Shown: positions 17,785 through 26,296, counted from the stretch's first letter. The stretch: 64,000 nucleotides of DNA from Acanthopleuribacter pedis (GCF_017377855.1 NZ_JAFREP010000006.1:62001-126000); one strand, 5' to 3'. The notes: generated by a model from the sequence alone, not told the origin. A program made the numbers and translations.

Positions 17785-18942
17785 ATGGCGAAACAAACGC
17801 GCGTTTTACGGGTTGTGGGTGATAACGGCGAGGGCCACAAACGCAATCCCTTACCTTCGCCCGCGGACTGGCGTTTACGGCTCAAGGCCGATGGTTTCGC
17901 ACGGGACTTCAGCCTTGCCGATTTGGCCGCGCTGGAAACCGCCGATCTCGAGATGGGAATTTTATGTGTTTCCGCCGGCCGCATCGCCGGCAACAACACA
18001 TCCGTGCGTTTCACCGGGTTGCCCTTTACCCGACTCGTTGCGGAAATCGGCGACGTCTCCGCCTACCAAACCGTCATTTTTCGCAGCAAAGCCCGTGCGA
18101 CCTGCGGCCCCAAGCATTTGGCCCATGAGACCTCGCTCGACATGGATTACTGCCTGAACTCGGGACAGGTCATGTTGGCCTGGAAACTGAACGGCGAAGA
18201 TCTGCCCTACGACAACGGTTTTCCCCTGCGCTCAACCGTGGGTCCAGATCGCTTTTTTTACAAGTCGCTCAAATGGCTCGGTGAGATTGAACTGACCACC
18301 CGACCCATCGATGTATGTCGCGGTACCTGGGAAACCTACGCCGGCTACCACAACCTTGCGCGGGTTGCCGAGGATGAACGCTTTACGCCCATTATGCGGT
18401 TGATTACCCAGGTGGCGCCGGACGGCAGTGACATCAGTGACGAGATTACCGAGGCCCATTGGCAGGCTACCTTGGACGACCTGGTTGCCAAGGGCGATTT
18501 TTCCCGGCTAATTCTGGCCAAGGTTGATGTGATGCAACAGAAGATGGGCCTTAGCTTACCCAAGGATTTTCAAGGGTTTAAATTTCGGGACGGCAAGTTT
18601 GTCGCCAAATTACGCGGGTGTAAATTCAGCAAGACATCCTTTGTCGGCACCGACATGCAGGGCGTGAACCTCTCGCTGACCCGATTGAACCATTGTCTGC
18701 TCAATGGTGCCGATCTAACCAAGGTCGATGCCGAGGGCGCGGATTTCAGCAGTGCCGATCTCACCGGTGCAAATATGCGCGAGGCCTACCTGGCCGGCGC
18801 AAAGTTCTATTCCGACAAAAACCTGGCCAAAGACACCAAACCGGAGAAGGGCGCCAAGGTCCAGGGCTTGGATTTAACCGGTGCCAAAGACATCGATGAG
18901 AAGCAGGCCGAATGGTTGCGTTTGGACGGGGCGCTGCTTTAG
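17785..18942 (+). CDS. Sulfite-oxidase-like molybdopterin domain fused to pentapeptide repeats
   Basis: The N-terminal half (residues about 25-215) matches the oxidoreductase molybdopterin-binding fold of sulfite oxidase and MsrP. Cys61 in MGILCVSAG sits where the Mo-ligating Cys is expected, RFTGLPFTRLVAEIG follows as in the family, and the pterin-contact segment NGEDLPYDNGFPLRSTV and KSLKWLGEIEL are clear. From about residue 265 the sequence changes to pentapeptide repeats (A/C-D/N-L/F-x-x): FQGFKFRDGKF, FSKTSFVGTDM, GADLTKVDAEGADFSSADL. No signal peptide (no twin Arg) is seen, so it is cytosolic, unlike most relatives. The fusion is unusual. AAGGGAG precedes the ATG. Confidence 0.8.
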   Translation: MAKQTRVLRVVGDNGEGHKRNPLPSPADWRLRLKADGFARDFSLADLAALETADLEMGILCVSAGRIAGNNTSVRFTGLPFTRLVAEIGDVSAYQTVIFRSKARATCGPKHLAHETSLDMDYCLNSGQVMLAWKLNGEDLPYDNGFPLRSTVGPDRFFYKSLKWLGEIELTTRPIDVCRGTWETYAGYHNLARVAEDERFTPIMRLITQVAPDGSDISDEITEAHWQATLDDLVAKGDFSRLILAKVDVMQQKMGLSLPKDFQGFKFRDGKFVAKLRGCKFSKTSFVGTDMQGVNLSLTRLNHCLLNGADLTKVDAEGADFSSADLTGANMREAYLAGAKFYSDKNLAKDTKPEKGAKVQGLDLTGAKDIDEKQAEWLRLDGALL

Positions 18943-19075
18943 ACCTTGCCCAAGAACGGGCATTTGCCGAGGTTGGGGTGAAGTCACTGAGGAAATGCGG
19001 GCTAGGCTGTGTTATTTTTAACTATCACTTTTGCGCAAACATTCAGAATTGCCGTACTTTTCCGGCGAGGTACCC

Positions 19076-19951
19076 TTGCAAGAATTGCTCGACATGTGTC
19101 GGTTATTGATCCATGAGGTGGTCGACAAAGCCCTTGCCCCCTTTCGAGAAGATGTTGCCGACGAAGAAACCCTAAAAAAGCACCAGCGTTGGCAGTTGGT
19201 GGACGACTGTTTTGTGCTGCGGTTCTTGGACCAAAAAATCCTCATCCTCGAACGGCCGACCTTTTTGCTGCACACCATCGTCATTGATTACTGTTTCCCC
19301 CACCGCAACAACGAACGCAGCAGCATTGTGCTCGACGCCTTGCTCGGCTGCGAACCCAACAACCGCGTGTTGATCATTGACGACAGCCCCATGGCGCGTG
19401 GCGATTTTTGGAAAATCCTGCCCACGCAAGTACCCGAACCGGATGCGTTTGATGAACTGGAACAAGCCTTATTCGGGTCGGGTGATGCGGCCGCGCTCGC
19501 CGTCAATGAGCCGGACATTACCACCGTATTTGACCTTTACGAGGCCTACGACAGCGACGACGCCTACCAGCGCGTTGCCGAGTTGGAAGCCGCCGGCACC
19601 CCGGTCGCCATGGCTTTTGTCGATATCTTCATGCCCCCCAAACGCAACGGGATTGAAACCATTAAGTGGATTTGGCAAGACTTCCCTCATATCGAGATGG
19701 TGGTGTTTTCCGCGCCCAGTTTTTTCTCCCAGGCCAAAATTCGTTCCTTTCTCGGCAACACCCATCGCCTGCATTTCCTGCACAAACCCAGTAACAAGGC
19801 CACCATTCGCCGCGTCGCCACCGAGCTGGTAGAGAAGTGGAATTTTGAATACCAACACGGCCCTTACCTGCAAGCGGTGGAAAAAGCGTTTTCCCGTTTT
19901 CCGTTTTTGGATCGGCCCATCGAATGCGTGTTCACCGATCCCCAACCCTGA
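19076..19951 (+). CDS. Response-regulator-like protein with C-terminus replaced by an inversion
   Basis: The receiver domain spans about 100-260: acidic pair VLIIDDSP, a long acidic insertion, acceptor Asp in AFVDIFMPPKRNGIE, Thr/Ser site VVFSAP and Lys in HFLHKPSN. An N-terminal region of about 95 residues is of unknown type. The start is uncertain: no ATG has a good ribosome site; TTG at 19076 (GGCGAGG upstream) is my choice, TTG at 19031 and ATG at 19094 are alternatives. The last ten residues (IECVFTDPQP) are antisense to the neighbouring dimethylformamidase-like gene. The native tail appears to lie at 22300-22383 on the other strand, separated by the inversion described below. Confidence 0.7.
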   Translation: MQELLDMCRLLIHEVVDKALAPFREDVADEETLKKHQRWQLVDDCFVLRFLDQKILILERPTFLLHTIVIDYCFPHRNNERSSIVLDALLGCEPNNRVLIIDDSPMARGDFWKILPTQVPEPDAFDELEQALFGSGDAAALAVNEPDITTVFDLYEAYDSDDAYQRVAELEAAGTPVAMAFVDIFMPPKRNGIETIKWIWQDFPHIEMVVFSAPSFFSQAKIRSFLGNTHRLHFLHKPSNKATIRRVATELVEKWNFEYQHGPYLQAVEKAFSRFPFLDRPIECVFTDPQP

Positions 19952-21481
19952 GGCAAATAAACCGTTGCCGCCGAGGTACACCAGCGAACCGCCGGCGTCG
20001 AGGAACTGGCGCAGGCGGGTGATCATTTCTGGCGACCAGTATTCGGGGTGGGTGCCGATCACCAGGGTGTCGTAAACCTGGACAAGACCGTCGTGGTAGT
20101 CGATGTCGGTGTAGAGGTCGAGTTGAAAGCCTTCGTCCTCCAACCAACCCAACAACCAGCGTTCGGCCCGTGCGAGGTGGTGGGTTTGGCCGTTTTCACC
20201 GACGGGCGCGGTGGAAGGGTTGGGACGCAGGTAACTAACCAAGGCGGCACCGTGGTATTTACCGCGGCCGCCCCAGGTGTTGTAGGCCAGCCAGGTGGCG
20301 ACGTTGGCCAGCACCGCCACGCGGGATTTTTGCTCGGGACGGGGTTTGACGACAAAGGTCGCAAAACGTTGGCAGCCGGTGTCGCCGCGGAAGCGTGCGG
20401 CGTACATGCCGGACGGCCAATTGTCGGGGATGGTCGGCGAGAAGCTGGGAGACCAGCCGGCGCCGTAGCGCCAGGGTCGCGCGTTGGTGGTTTGCGCCAC
20501 GGGTGTGTATTCAAGGGTGGTCATTAAGGTTTCGCCGGAGGCGTAGCGGAGAATGTCGACGGTCGGCAACCCTTCGCCGGAAGCATAAAACTGGATGGTT
20601 TCGCCCGGCGCGGCGGACAAAGGCCAAGCGTATCCCTCAGCTGCTTCGCGATTTAAGGATCCGACCCAAAGACCGCCTTCGCCGCGTTCGTAACCGAAGA
20701 GTTCATCGCGGTCCCCGTCACAGTGAAACACACCGCTTTGGAAGGACCAGCCGGATTGCGGCTCGAGCACATCGCCCCAGCGGGTGAAATTAAAGGCGCT
20801 GCCGGTATTGCGACCGTACCAGACGGTACCGTTGGAGGGATGGTAACCCACCAATTCGTGGGGGCCTTGGCCGTCAAAATTGCCCGCGGCGAAATCCCAG
20901 CCGGCAAATGGGGTAACCGAGGCCCATTGCGTCGCGGCAAACCCGTTCCCGGTATTGGTGCCAACCCACAGGTTGCCGTCGGTTGGGTTGTAGGCAACGA
21001 AATCGTCTCGATCCGAGGCGACAAATTGCGCGATATCGAATTGCCAATCGTGACCGGTCGGCAAGCTTCCCCAACCATGGAAGTTGAGGGTGTGACCGGC
21101 ATTGTGACCGTACCAGACGGTACCGGTGCCGCTGAAATATGCGAACACATCGTCCAGGCCGTCGCCGTTGAGGTTGCCGGCGGCGATGGTCCAGCCGGTG
21201 GCGGGATTCAGGGAAGACCATGGGGTGAATTCAAAGGCGGACCCGGTATTGCGACCGAGCCAGAGGGTACCGTCGCTTGGGTGCAGGCCGACGAGATCGT
21301 CGCCGCCCTCGCCGTCGAATTGACCGACGGCGAATTGCCGGCCGGCGGCGGGTTCAATCCGGCCCCAGTTGTTGACTTTGGTGGTTTTGTTCTCGCGCCA
21401 ACCGGCCCACAGGGTGCCGTTTCCAGGAAAATAGGCGAACATATCGGTTTCGTGATCACCGTTGAGATCACCGGTGAGCAC
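19919..21481 (-). pseudogene. N-terminal and central part of a dimethylformamidase-like protein with FG-GAP repeats
   Basis: The frame encodes about six FG-GAP/VCBS-like repeats of about 48 residues (pattern W-x-x-L-x-P-x-x-G-W, then G-x-x-N-G-D-G-x-D-D, then G-T-V-W-Y-G-R-N). A catalytic-type region follows, with PDNWPSGMYAARFRG, YNTWGG, DTLVIGTHPEYWSPEM and GGSLVYLGGNGLF. That region is characteristic of the N,N-dimethylformamidase large-subunit family. Homology then ends and the frame runs antisense into the response regulator. The missing C-terminus is at 22384-22959 on the plus strand. The first usable start is a GTG at 21481. The FG-GAP pattern continues upstream to about 21520 without a start codon or signal peptide, so the 5' end is also defective or unclear. 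Confidence 0.75.
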
Positions 21482-21529
21482 GGTCCAACCGTCGCCGGGT
21501 GAAATGGATCCCCATTCTAATGAATTCGG

Positions 21530-22013
21530 GGACGTTGTTTTGAGCGGAAAGTGATAGACACATTGAAAGGAGAAACCAAAAAATGGTGGTCGCTGCGCGG
21601 CGTGGCAAATAAGCCGTTGTAACGAAGGTGTTCGTTCATCGAATGCATGCGTTTCTCCCTAGCCCGCATATCGCACAAGAAATTCTGCTACGAAGCCGAA
21701 ATACGGGCGAAATGTTGATGGTGCGACACCTAACGCATCGCAAGCAAAAGGAAATTAGTACACGAATGTAAAAACCATGCGACTCGAAAGATCATTCACC
21801 AATTCTTTAAAAAAAGGTCAAAGAGGCGTCGACCAGATAACTTTTTAACCCAGATTAAAGTCACATACCCTAAACAAGCTTGTCCTTATACGATGTTCGC
21901 GTTAACATGCTGCTTTCGGGTCCTTCGAAATTGACTTGCGCCTCAAGTGATCCTAAATTCAAAAAGTACCACACACACGAAAAAACCTCCCCCACCGTAA
22001 AGAGTCAAAGAAC
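21530..22013. other. AT-rich intergenic stretch inside the inverted segment
   Basis: This stretch is clearly richer in A and T than its surroundings (for example around 21700-21960). It contains no family-matching frame. On the minus strand a 43-codon frame begins at an ATG near 21649 with AGGGAG upstream and ends near 21520, overlapping the FG-GAP frame in another phase. It may be the lost start of that gene joined by a frameshift. Otherwise I see probable divergent promoter DNA for the zinc-ribbon gene and the dimethylformamidase-like gene. Confidence 0.4.
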
Positions 22014-22265
22014 ATGATTGATCATTGCATGAAATGCCACGCTGATTTTCGCGGCCATACCACCTGCCCCCGGTGCGGCGGCGATTTGACGTCGATCCTC
22101 GAATCAGCGCAGCAGCAGGACAACGCCCGCAACCAAGCGTTCGCGGCGCTGGCGCACGGCGATTTACACGCGGCCCAACAAGCGGCCGAACGCCAAAAAA
22201 CATCGAGCCTGGACCCCAACGCCTCGGTTTTTGCCGATTATTTCCGCGGTCAATTCGAACGCTAA
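22014..22265 (+). CDS. Small zinc-ribbon protein
   Basis: The 83-residue product begins MIDHCMKCHADF, followed by TTCPRCGGDL: two CxxC pairs spaced for one zinc. The rest is an Ala/Gln-rich helix (AFAALAHGDLHAAQQAAERQ). Codon use and GC content agree with the local genes. No clear ribosome site is seen upstream of the ATG (AAGAGTCAAAGAAC). The function is unknown. It lies within the inverted segment and would originally have pointed toward the response regulator gene. Confidence 0.6.
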   Translation: MIDHCMKCHADFRGHTTCPRCGGDLTSILESAQQQDNARNQAFAALAHGDLHAAQQAAERQKTSSLDPNASVFADYFRGQFER

Positions 22266-22299
22266 TGGGAGCATCGGCACCCGTCCGGCCCCTCTCGGG

Positions 22300-22383
22300 C
22301 TAATTAAAGTGGCACAGCCATTGCCGAATGGTGTCGCCTAATTCCCGGTGGTCACTGAGAATCTTGATGTCACGGGAATCCAT
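22300..22383 (-). pseudogene. Displaced C-terminal tail of the response-regulator-like gene
   Basis: Read on the minus strand from 22383 this gives MDSRDIKILSDHRELGDTIR, then QWLCHFN and a TAG stop at 22300-22302. It has the look of a C-terminal amphipathic helix. It joins in frame to residue Pro of FLDRP at 19916-19918 of the response regulator when the inversion is undone. As a free frame it has no ribosome site, so it is a gene fragment. Confidence 0.6.
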
Positions 22384-22959
22384 AGGATTGCGGAAGGCGA
22401 GTTCAACTGTGACCGCACCCAAATGATGTTTCTCGACGGCGACGAAAACGGTCCTCGCGGTCCGGCCATGATTCGCGTCGCCGACGAAACCCGGCCCCAC
22501 CGCATCCACGAACGCACCTTGTTGGGTGTTTCTACCGAGATGTGTGGCGCCACCGGGTATCCCTTCACCGTGTTGTTGCCCGAGCATCCCTTGTTCGCCG
22601 GGACCGGCGTGGTTGACGGCAGCGAAATCGGCGCCGCGGGTTTGAACACCGGCGGTGGAAAATACAACGGCGCCGCCAGTGCTTGGGAGGTCGATACCAG
22701 CGACGGCCCGCGCTCGCGTAGCCTGGGCTGTAACTACGAAAATTGCCCGGTGATCCAATCCGGTTTGCCCGCGGGTTTGCAGGTTTTGGCCCGCGCCAAT
22801 CCCGGCGGGACCGGCGGGGAAACCCGCGGTGAAATAACCTTCTACCGTCATCCCGGCGGTGGTTTCGTATTTTCCGCCGGTTCCATCACCTTCGGTGGCA
22901 GCCTGGTGATCGATCCCCAACTGCAACAACTGATGCGCAACGTGATGTCGCTCGACTAA
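22384..22959 (+). pseudogene. Displaced C-terminal domain of the dimethylformamidase-like protein
   Basis: The frame (open from a GTG at 22348) carries the C-terminal landmarks of the dimethylformamidase large-subunit family: MMFLDGDENGPR, ERTLLGVST, ASAWEVDTSDG and the diagnostic end FYRHPGGGFVFSAGSITFGGSL followed by QLMRNVM. It lacks the N-terminal and central regions, which are on the opposite strand at 19919-21481. There is no ribosome binding site at the GTG, and a stop sits directly upstream, so it is unlikely to be expressed as a separate protein. Termination is by the hairpin at 22981. Confidence 0.75.
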
Positions 22960-22980
22960 TCCGTGTTCTGAAATAATAAG

Positions 22981-23023
22981 ACCGCGAACCAAGGGAACCT
23001 GCCTGGTTCGCGGTTTTTTTCTG
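22981..23023 (+). terminator. Strong intrinsic terminator
   Basis: ACCGCGAACCA pairs perfectly with TGGTTCGCGGT around a 12-base loop, followed by TTTTTTT. It ends the plus-strand dimethylformamidase-like fragment. Confidence 0.9.
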
Positions 23024-23110
23024 CGCGTAACTCTTCAGATAACGAGACATTGGTCTTGGCGTCAACACCCGCCTTGGCCTGATCTTGGCGTGACGAGGAA
23101 GCGCCGCTTT

Positions 23111-23274
23111 ACCCTAAGAGGCGCGATAAGAGCCAGGGATTTTGGCTAAAGATCTGGAGCGAAATGGTTTGGAAAAAGCGGAGGCGCACCCGTTGGGTGC
23201 GGTGAGCATTTTTACAGGCCGTTGCAGCCCAGAGGTTTAGCCAAAATCACCGCGAGTTATCGCGCTTCTTAGGT
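23111..23274 (-). mobile_element. MITE-like palindromic repeat, copy 1 (164 bp)
   Basis: The ends form imperfect terminal inverted repeats of about 40 bp (ACCCTAAGAGGCGCGATAA on one side, ACCTAAGAAGCGCGATAA on the other, both continuing to GATTTTGGCTAAA and TCTGG). The middle is a small hairpin CGCACCC/GGGTGCG. A second copy in opposite orientation lies at 63863-64000. TTTACCC occurs just inside or outside both edges (23108-23114 and 23274-23280) and could be a target duplication. No frame encodes a transposase, so it would be non-autonomous. Confidence 0.75.
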
Positions 23275-23302
23275 TTACCCCAATGGGTGGTGACTCACTT
23301 GG

Positions 23303-25096
23303 TTACCAGGCCTTCATCTTAAACAAGCGACCCGCGTCACCCTCATCGTGCAGCGTAAGGATAATGTCCTCGGGGTCGAAAATCGCCGTTTTTCTGGTTG
23401 CGGGTGGAAGGTCTGAATCGATCAAGGTAATGATCGGTTGAATCCCGGTTTTAACATAATCCCGTAGTACCTTGAGCAAATTCGTTTTCTTGCGGTCGTC
23501 CAGTGATTCGAACACCCCGTCATGAAACACGAAACGTGGGAAGGTGGTTTGGTCATGTGCTCGCAATATCGCCAAGTCAAAAGCAATACAGAGTAATTTG
23601 CGGTAGGTATGGCCTAAATCGGCACTGGTGGAATTACCGCTTTGGTCCAAAATGGCCACGTCGAACTCCAAATGTCCCAGCCGGTTGATGGCTACACTTA
23701 AGACGGCTTGGCGGGAAATTACAGCTTGGACGATTTCATTGAAGTACAGCCTGATACTTGAGAAAAGGCTGGTTTCATCTTGGTTATGTTTTTCTACATC
23801 TTCTTCGATCTTTGAACGTACTTCCTCTATTTGATTATTTATCTCGCGAATGGACTCGCGGTAGTTTTTTAGCTCTTGAAGGTGTTGTTGCTGTTTTTCG
23901 AAAAAGGTAATATCTGAACGGAGTTCAACGAGTTCGTCAGAAAGGATGCGGTACTTGTTAAAAACGTCGCTGTCTTTGATGAAACTGAGCGTGAGGGATC
24001 TTTTCTGATTGAGATCTTTTAATGTTTCATTTAGGTTGTTTATTTCTTCGAGGATTTGTTTGTGTTCCTCTGTGAGGTAGGCCTGACGCTCATCGGTTAT
24101 GGCTTTGTTGAATTCGACTAATTGGTCGAAATCTCTTTTGATTTGGCCATCAAAAAAAACGCCCGCCTGTTGGAATAAGATCGAGGCTTGCTTGGTGTCA
24201 AAGAGACTGCTTTCTTCGTCGAGAGATTTCTGTATTTTCTTTTGATTGAGTTTCAAGGAGTATCTTCTAGCGTTCAGCTCAGAAATTTCTTCATCAAGAT
24301 CATGAACGAGTTGTTCAGTTCGTTCTAGATCTTGATTGTGGAAATTGAACTGATCGAGACGCTCTTGTTTCTTCTTTGCCTCGTCCTTCTTGATGAGTAG
24401 CATGCCCTGAATTTTGCTAAGCTCTTCAGCTGTACCGCTTAGTTGTTTGTTGATGGTTTTTTCTTCGGCTTCAAGTTTTTTGCATTGTTCTTCAAGCTGG
24501 TAGTGTTTTTCTATGAGTGAGGCATCAAAGCCGAGGAGAAAAGCGAGGAAGGGTTTCCAGTGTATGTGTTTTCCTTTGAATTTGTTAAGGTGGAACACTT
24601 CTTGGAAGTCGTCTTGGGTGCGGAGTTGGTAACCGAGTATGTTGCGAAAGGGCCAGGGTTTAATGGCCTGCCAATCCAAAAGGCCGTCCATCATTTTTTG
24701 AGCGCGCTCAAAGGGCAAATCGCGGTGGTCCCAAGCGTTGTCGGGAAGAAGGTTGAAATCTTGGTGGCATTGATGATGCTTCTTGAAGCGAATTTTACTT
24801 GAGTTTTCCACTGACCGGGAGACGGTTAGATAAGTCCCGCTAGGTAGTTCTACTTCAAGAAAAAAAATGAAGCCTTTGAAAACGTTTATGTGTTTGAAGA
24901 GGAAAAAGTTGTTCTGCTTCTTTGATAAGAAACAGAAGTCTAGAATGCGACCAAGCGTGGTTTTGCCGAGATTATGTGTGTCTTTTTTTTTGTTTTCTGG
25001 TAAGCGAATCTCTGCAAGTACGACATTCAGTCCTGATTCGAACAGAATTGGTTCGAAGAATGTTGGTTGGTTTGTGTATAGCTTTGATAGCTTCAT
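23303..25096 (-). CDS. ABC-3C system ATPase (DUF2326-type SMC-like)
   Basis: The 597-residue protein has a split ABC ATPase. The N-terminal half carries a P-loop variant (HNLGKTTLGRILDFCFL). A long coiled coil (about residues 195-440, rich in Glu, Lys, Gln, Leu) follows. The C-terminal half has a signature-like segment (SADLGHTYRKLLCIAFDLAIL) and a Walker B-like FPRFVFHDGVFESLDD. This is the DUF2326 layout of ABC-three-component conflict systems, related to RecN/SMC. Its ATG overlaps the stop of the middle component (ATGA). The gene is visibly AT-richer than its neighbours, suggesting horizontal transfer. Confidence 0.88.
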   Translation of the reverse strand: MKLSKLYTNQPTFFEPILFESGLNVVLAEIRLPENKKKDTHNLGKTTLGRILDFCFLSKKQNNFFLFKHINVFKGFIFFLEVELPSGTYLTVSRSVENSSKIRFKKHHQCHQDFNLLPDNAWDHRDLPFERAQKMMDGLLDWQAIKPWPFRNILGYQLRTQDDFQEVFHLNKFKGKHIHWKPFLAFLLGFDASLIEKHYQLEEQCKKLEAEEKTINKQLSGTAEELSKIQGMLLIKKDEAKKKQERLDQFNFHNQDLERTEQLVHDLDEEISELNARRYSLKLNQKKIQKSLDEESSLFDTKQASILFQQAGVFFDGQIKRDFDQLVEFNKAITDERQAYLTEEHKQILEEINNLNETLKDLNQKRSLTLSFIKDSDVFNKYRILSDELVELRSDITFFEKQQQHLQELKNYRESIREINNQIEEVRSKIEEDVEKHNQDETSLFSSIRLYFNEIVQAVISRQAVLSVAINRLGHLEFDVAILDQSGNSTSADLGHTYRKLLCIAFDLAILRAHDQTTFPRFVFHDGVFESLDDRKKTNLLKVLRDYVKTGIQPIITLIDSDLPPATRKTAIFDPEDIILTLHDEGDAGRLFKMKAW

Positions 25097-25335
25097 TCTA
25101 CAGGTCCTAGGTACTCGATTGCATCGGTTTTTCGATGGTAGTCAATCAATCCAAGTAAGTATAAAAAACTAAGTGCCGGCAGAAAAAGTGGCTCACCACC
25201 TTTGATTTTGGCTTTGGCGAGGTCTTTGAGGGTTTGGAATTCCTCTCGCCGCTGGTTCTTCAGGTGTTGTAGAAGAATGATCGCCATGAAGATGACCGTT
25301 TTGTCTGGATGAGCATGTTTGCTGGGCCTAAGCAT
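25093..25335 (-). CDS. ABC-3C middle component (MC6-like)
   Basis: The 80-residue protein begins MLRPSKHAHPDKTVIFMAII, matching the M-L-x-P-S-K-H start typical of middle component 6. It continues as a small winged-helix-like domain (FQTLKDLAKAKIKGGEPLFL, then ALSFLYLLGLIDYHRK). The ATG at 25335 has GGAGAG seven bases upstream and fits the family length; a GTG at 25356 is possible. It overlaps both flanking genes by a few bases, so the three proteins are made together. In these systems it is thought to link the ATPase to the effector protein. Confidence 0.85.
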   Translation of the reverse strand: MLRPSKHAHPDKTVIFMAIILLQHLKNQRREEFQTLKDLAKAKIKGGEPLFLPALSFLYLLGLIDYHRKTDAIEYLGPVE

Positions 25336-26296
25336 CTTCCGTCTCTCCAATATCACAGTGCCAGTACATATAAAAAAGTACCCTTCGCATTAGGCGTTGG
25401 TGTTTCCTCAAGACTGGGTCTCTTTCCTGAAGGAGCTTGATCAAATATTCAAAAATCTCGTCGAAGGTTTGGTAATCCTTTCGTTTGGAGAGAATTCGGA
25501 ACTGAAAACTTTCAACCGTGTCTTCGTACTTTTGAAGCAAATGTGCGTTTTCCGGCGCCGCCAAGAACGTCTGAATCTGTTTGGTGTCTTTCAGGTACCT
25601 ATCTTGTTGTGCTTTTGCATAGCTTGGTGTCATGTTGTTGATTCGGTGCTTTTGATCGTAGGGTACCCGCGGGGTAGGTACTGAATCTGTGTGGTTTTTC
25701 AGGATGTCATTGTTTTCAGCCAAGGCTTCGACGACTTCTGCCAAATCATCGGGGCTTACAATCAGCGGTGAGTCTATTGGGTCGATGTCCGCCATTAATG
25801 CGATGTTGGGATATTTTTTTAGCCAAAGCTCCAGTCTTTCTGTTCCGCAAAGGCTTATCGATGGCTCGGGAATGTTGCATTCGGACGAGATAAAACGACG
25901 AATCCTGCTTTCCGCGGTACCCGAAAGGCGTCGGTTGGCGATAAGCAGGTAATGGTCCAGTTCACCCTCTGCACGGAGTCGCTTGATCCGTGGGAGCTCT
26001 TTTTGAATCGTGGCGCTTTGGGATGATTCACTAAAAAAATCTGAATCAGAGAATGTTCTGTCTTGTCCTATGGTGTGCTTGGCTTGAATGATGGTTGTGC
26101 CGGACCAGGGGGCTGTTGTGCTTGGGAATGCCTCCGCGGTGCCTCTAAATTGTGCGTCTTTTCCGCCGTCCGGCCCCTTGGCAAAGCCTTGAACCTCGTT
26201 GCCGAATAAGGTCATGCAGATGCATACAACAAGGTTCTCAAATTGGTCGTAACTCAATTCATGAAAGGCGTACTTCACAACAACACCTTTGAACAC
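25328..26296 (-). CDS. ABC-3C effector/CTD protein with restriction-endonuclease-like N-terminus
   Basis: The N-terminal part (about residues 10-150) has a Mrr/PD-(D/E)xK nuclease pattern. An Asp in GPDGGKDAQFRG is followed by the Q-x-K motif in TTIIQAKHT, with YDQFENLVVCICMTLFG as the leading helix. A middle linker leads to a C-terminal helical domain (about 225-320) with FDEIFEYLIKLL and RRVLFYMYWHCDIGE, typical of the ABC-3C C-terminal domain. Known models have the ATPase sense foreign nucleic acid and release the nuclease. The start could be GTG at 26296 or GTG at 26278 (AAAGG nearby). It is the promoter-proximal gene of the operon. Confidence 0.85.
   Translation of the reverse strand: MFKGVVVKYAFHELSYDQFENLVVCICMTLFGNEVQGFAKGPDGGKDAQFRGTAEAFPSTTAPWSGTTIIQAKHTIGQDRTFSDSDFFSESSQSATIQKELPRIKRLRAEGELDHYLLIANRRLSGTAESRIRRFISSECNIPEPSISLCGTERLELWLKKYPNIALMADIDPIDSPLIVSPDDLAEVVEALAENNDILKNHTDSVPTPRVPYDQKHRINNMTPSYAKAQQDRYLKDTKQIQTFLAAPENAHLLQKYEDTVESFQFRILSKRKDYQTFDEIFEYLIKLLQERDPVLRKHQRLMRRVLFYMYWHCDIGETEDA

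Larger units (their letters stand above)
19919..22383. other. 2.46 kb inverted segment splitting two genes
   Basis: If this segment is flipped, two genes are repaired at once. The response regulator at 19918 reads in frame into the minus-strand sequence from 22383 (MDSRDIKILSDHRELGDTIR and on to a stop at 22300). The minus-strand FG-GAP/dimethylformamidase-like frame ending at codon 19921-19919 reads in frame into the plus-strand frame at 22384. Both joins use the same two breakpoints. At the breaks only a short, partial inverted match is visible (CCATCGAATGC against CTATGGATTCC). The segment also holds a zinc-ribbon gene and an AT-rich stretch. Confidence 0.75.

Noticed and set aside
22300..22992. 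230-codon minus-strand frame antisense to the dimethylformamidase C-terminal fragment
   Set aside because: Only its last 27 codons look real (tail of the response regulator); the rest is antisense to a clear protein domain.
23108..23280. TTTACCC as a certain target-site duplication of the MITE-like element
   Set aside because: The element's exact ends are unclear and the second copy's far end is outside the window, so it is only mentioned as possible.
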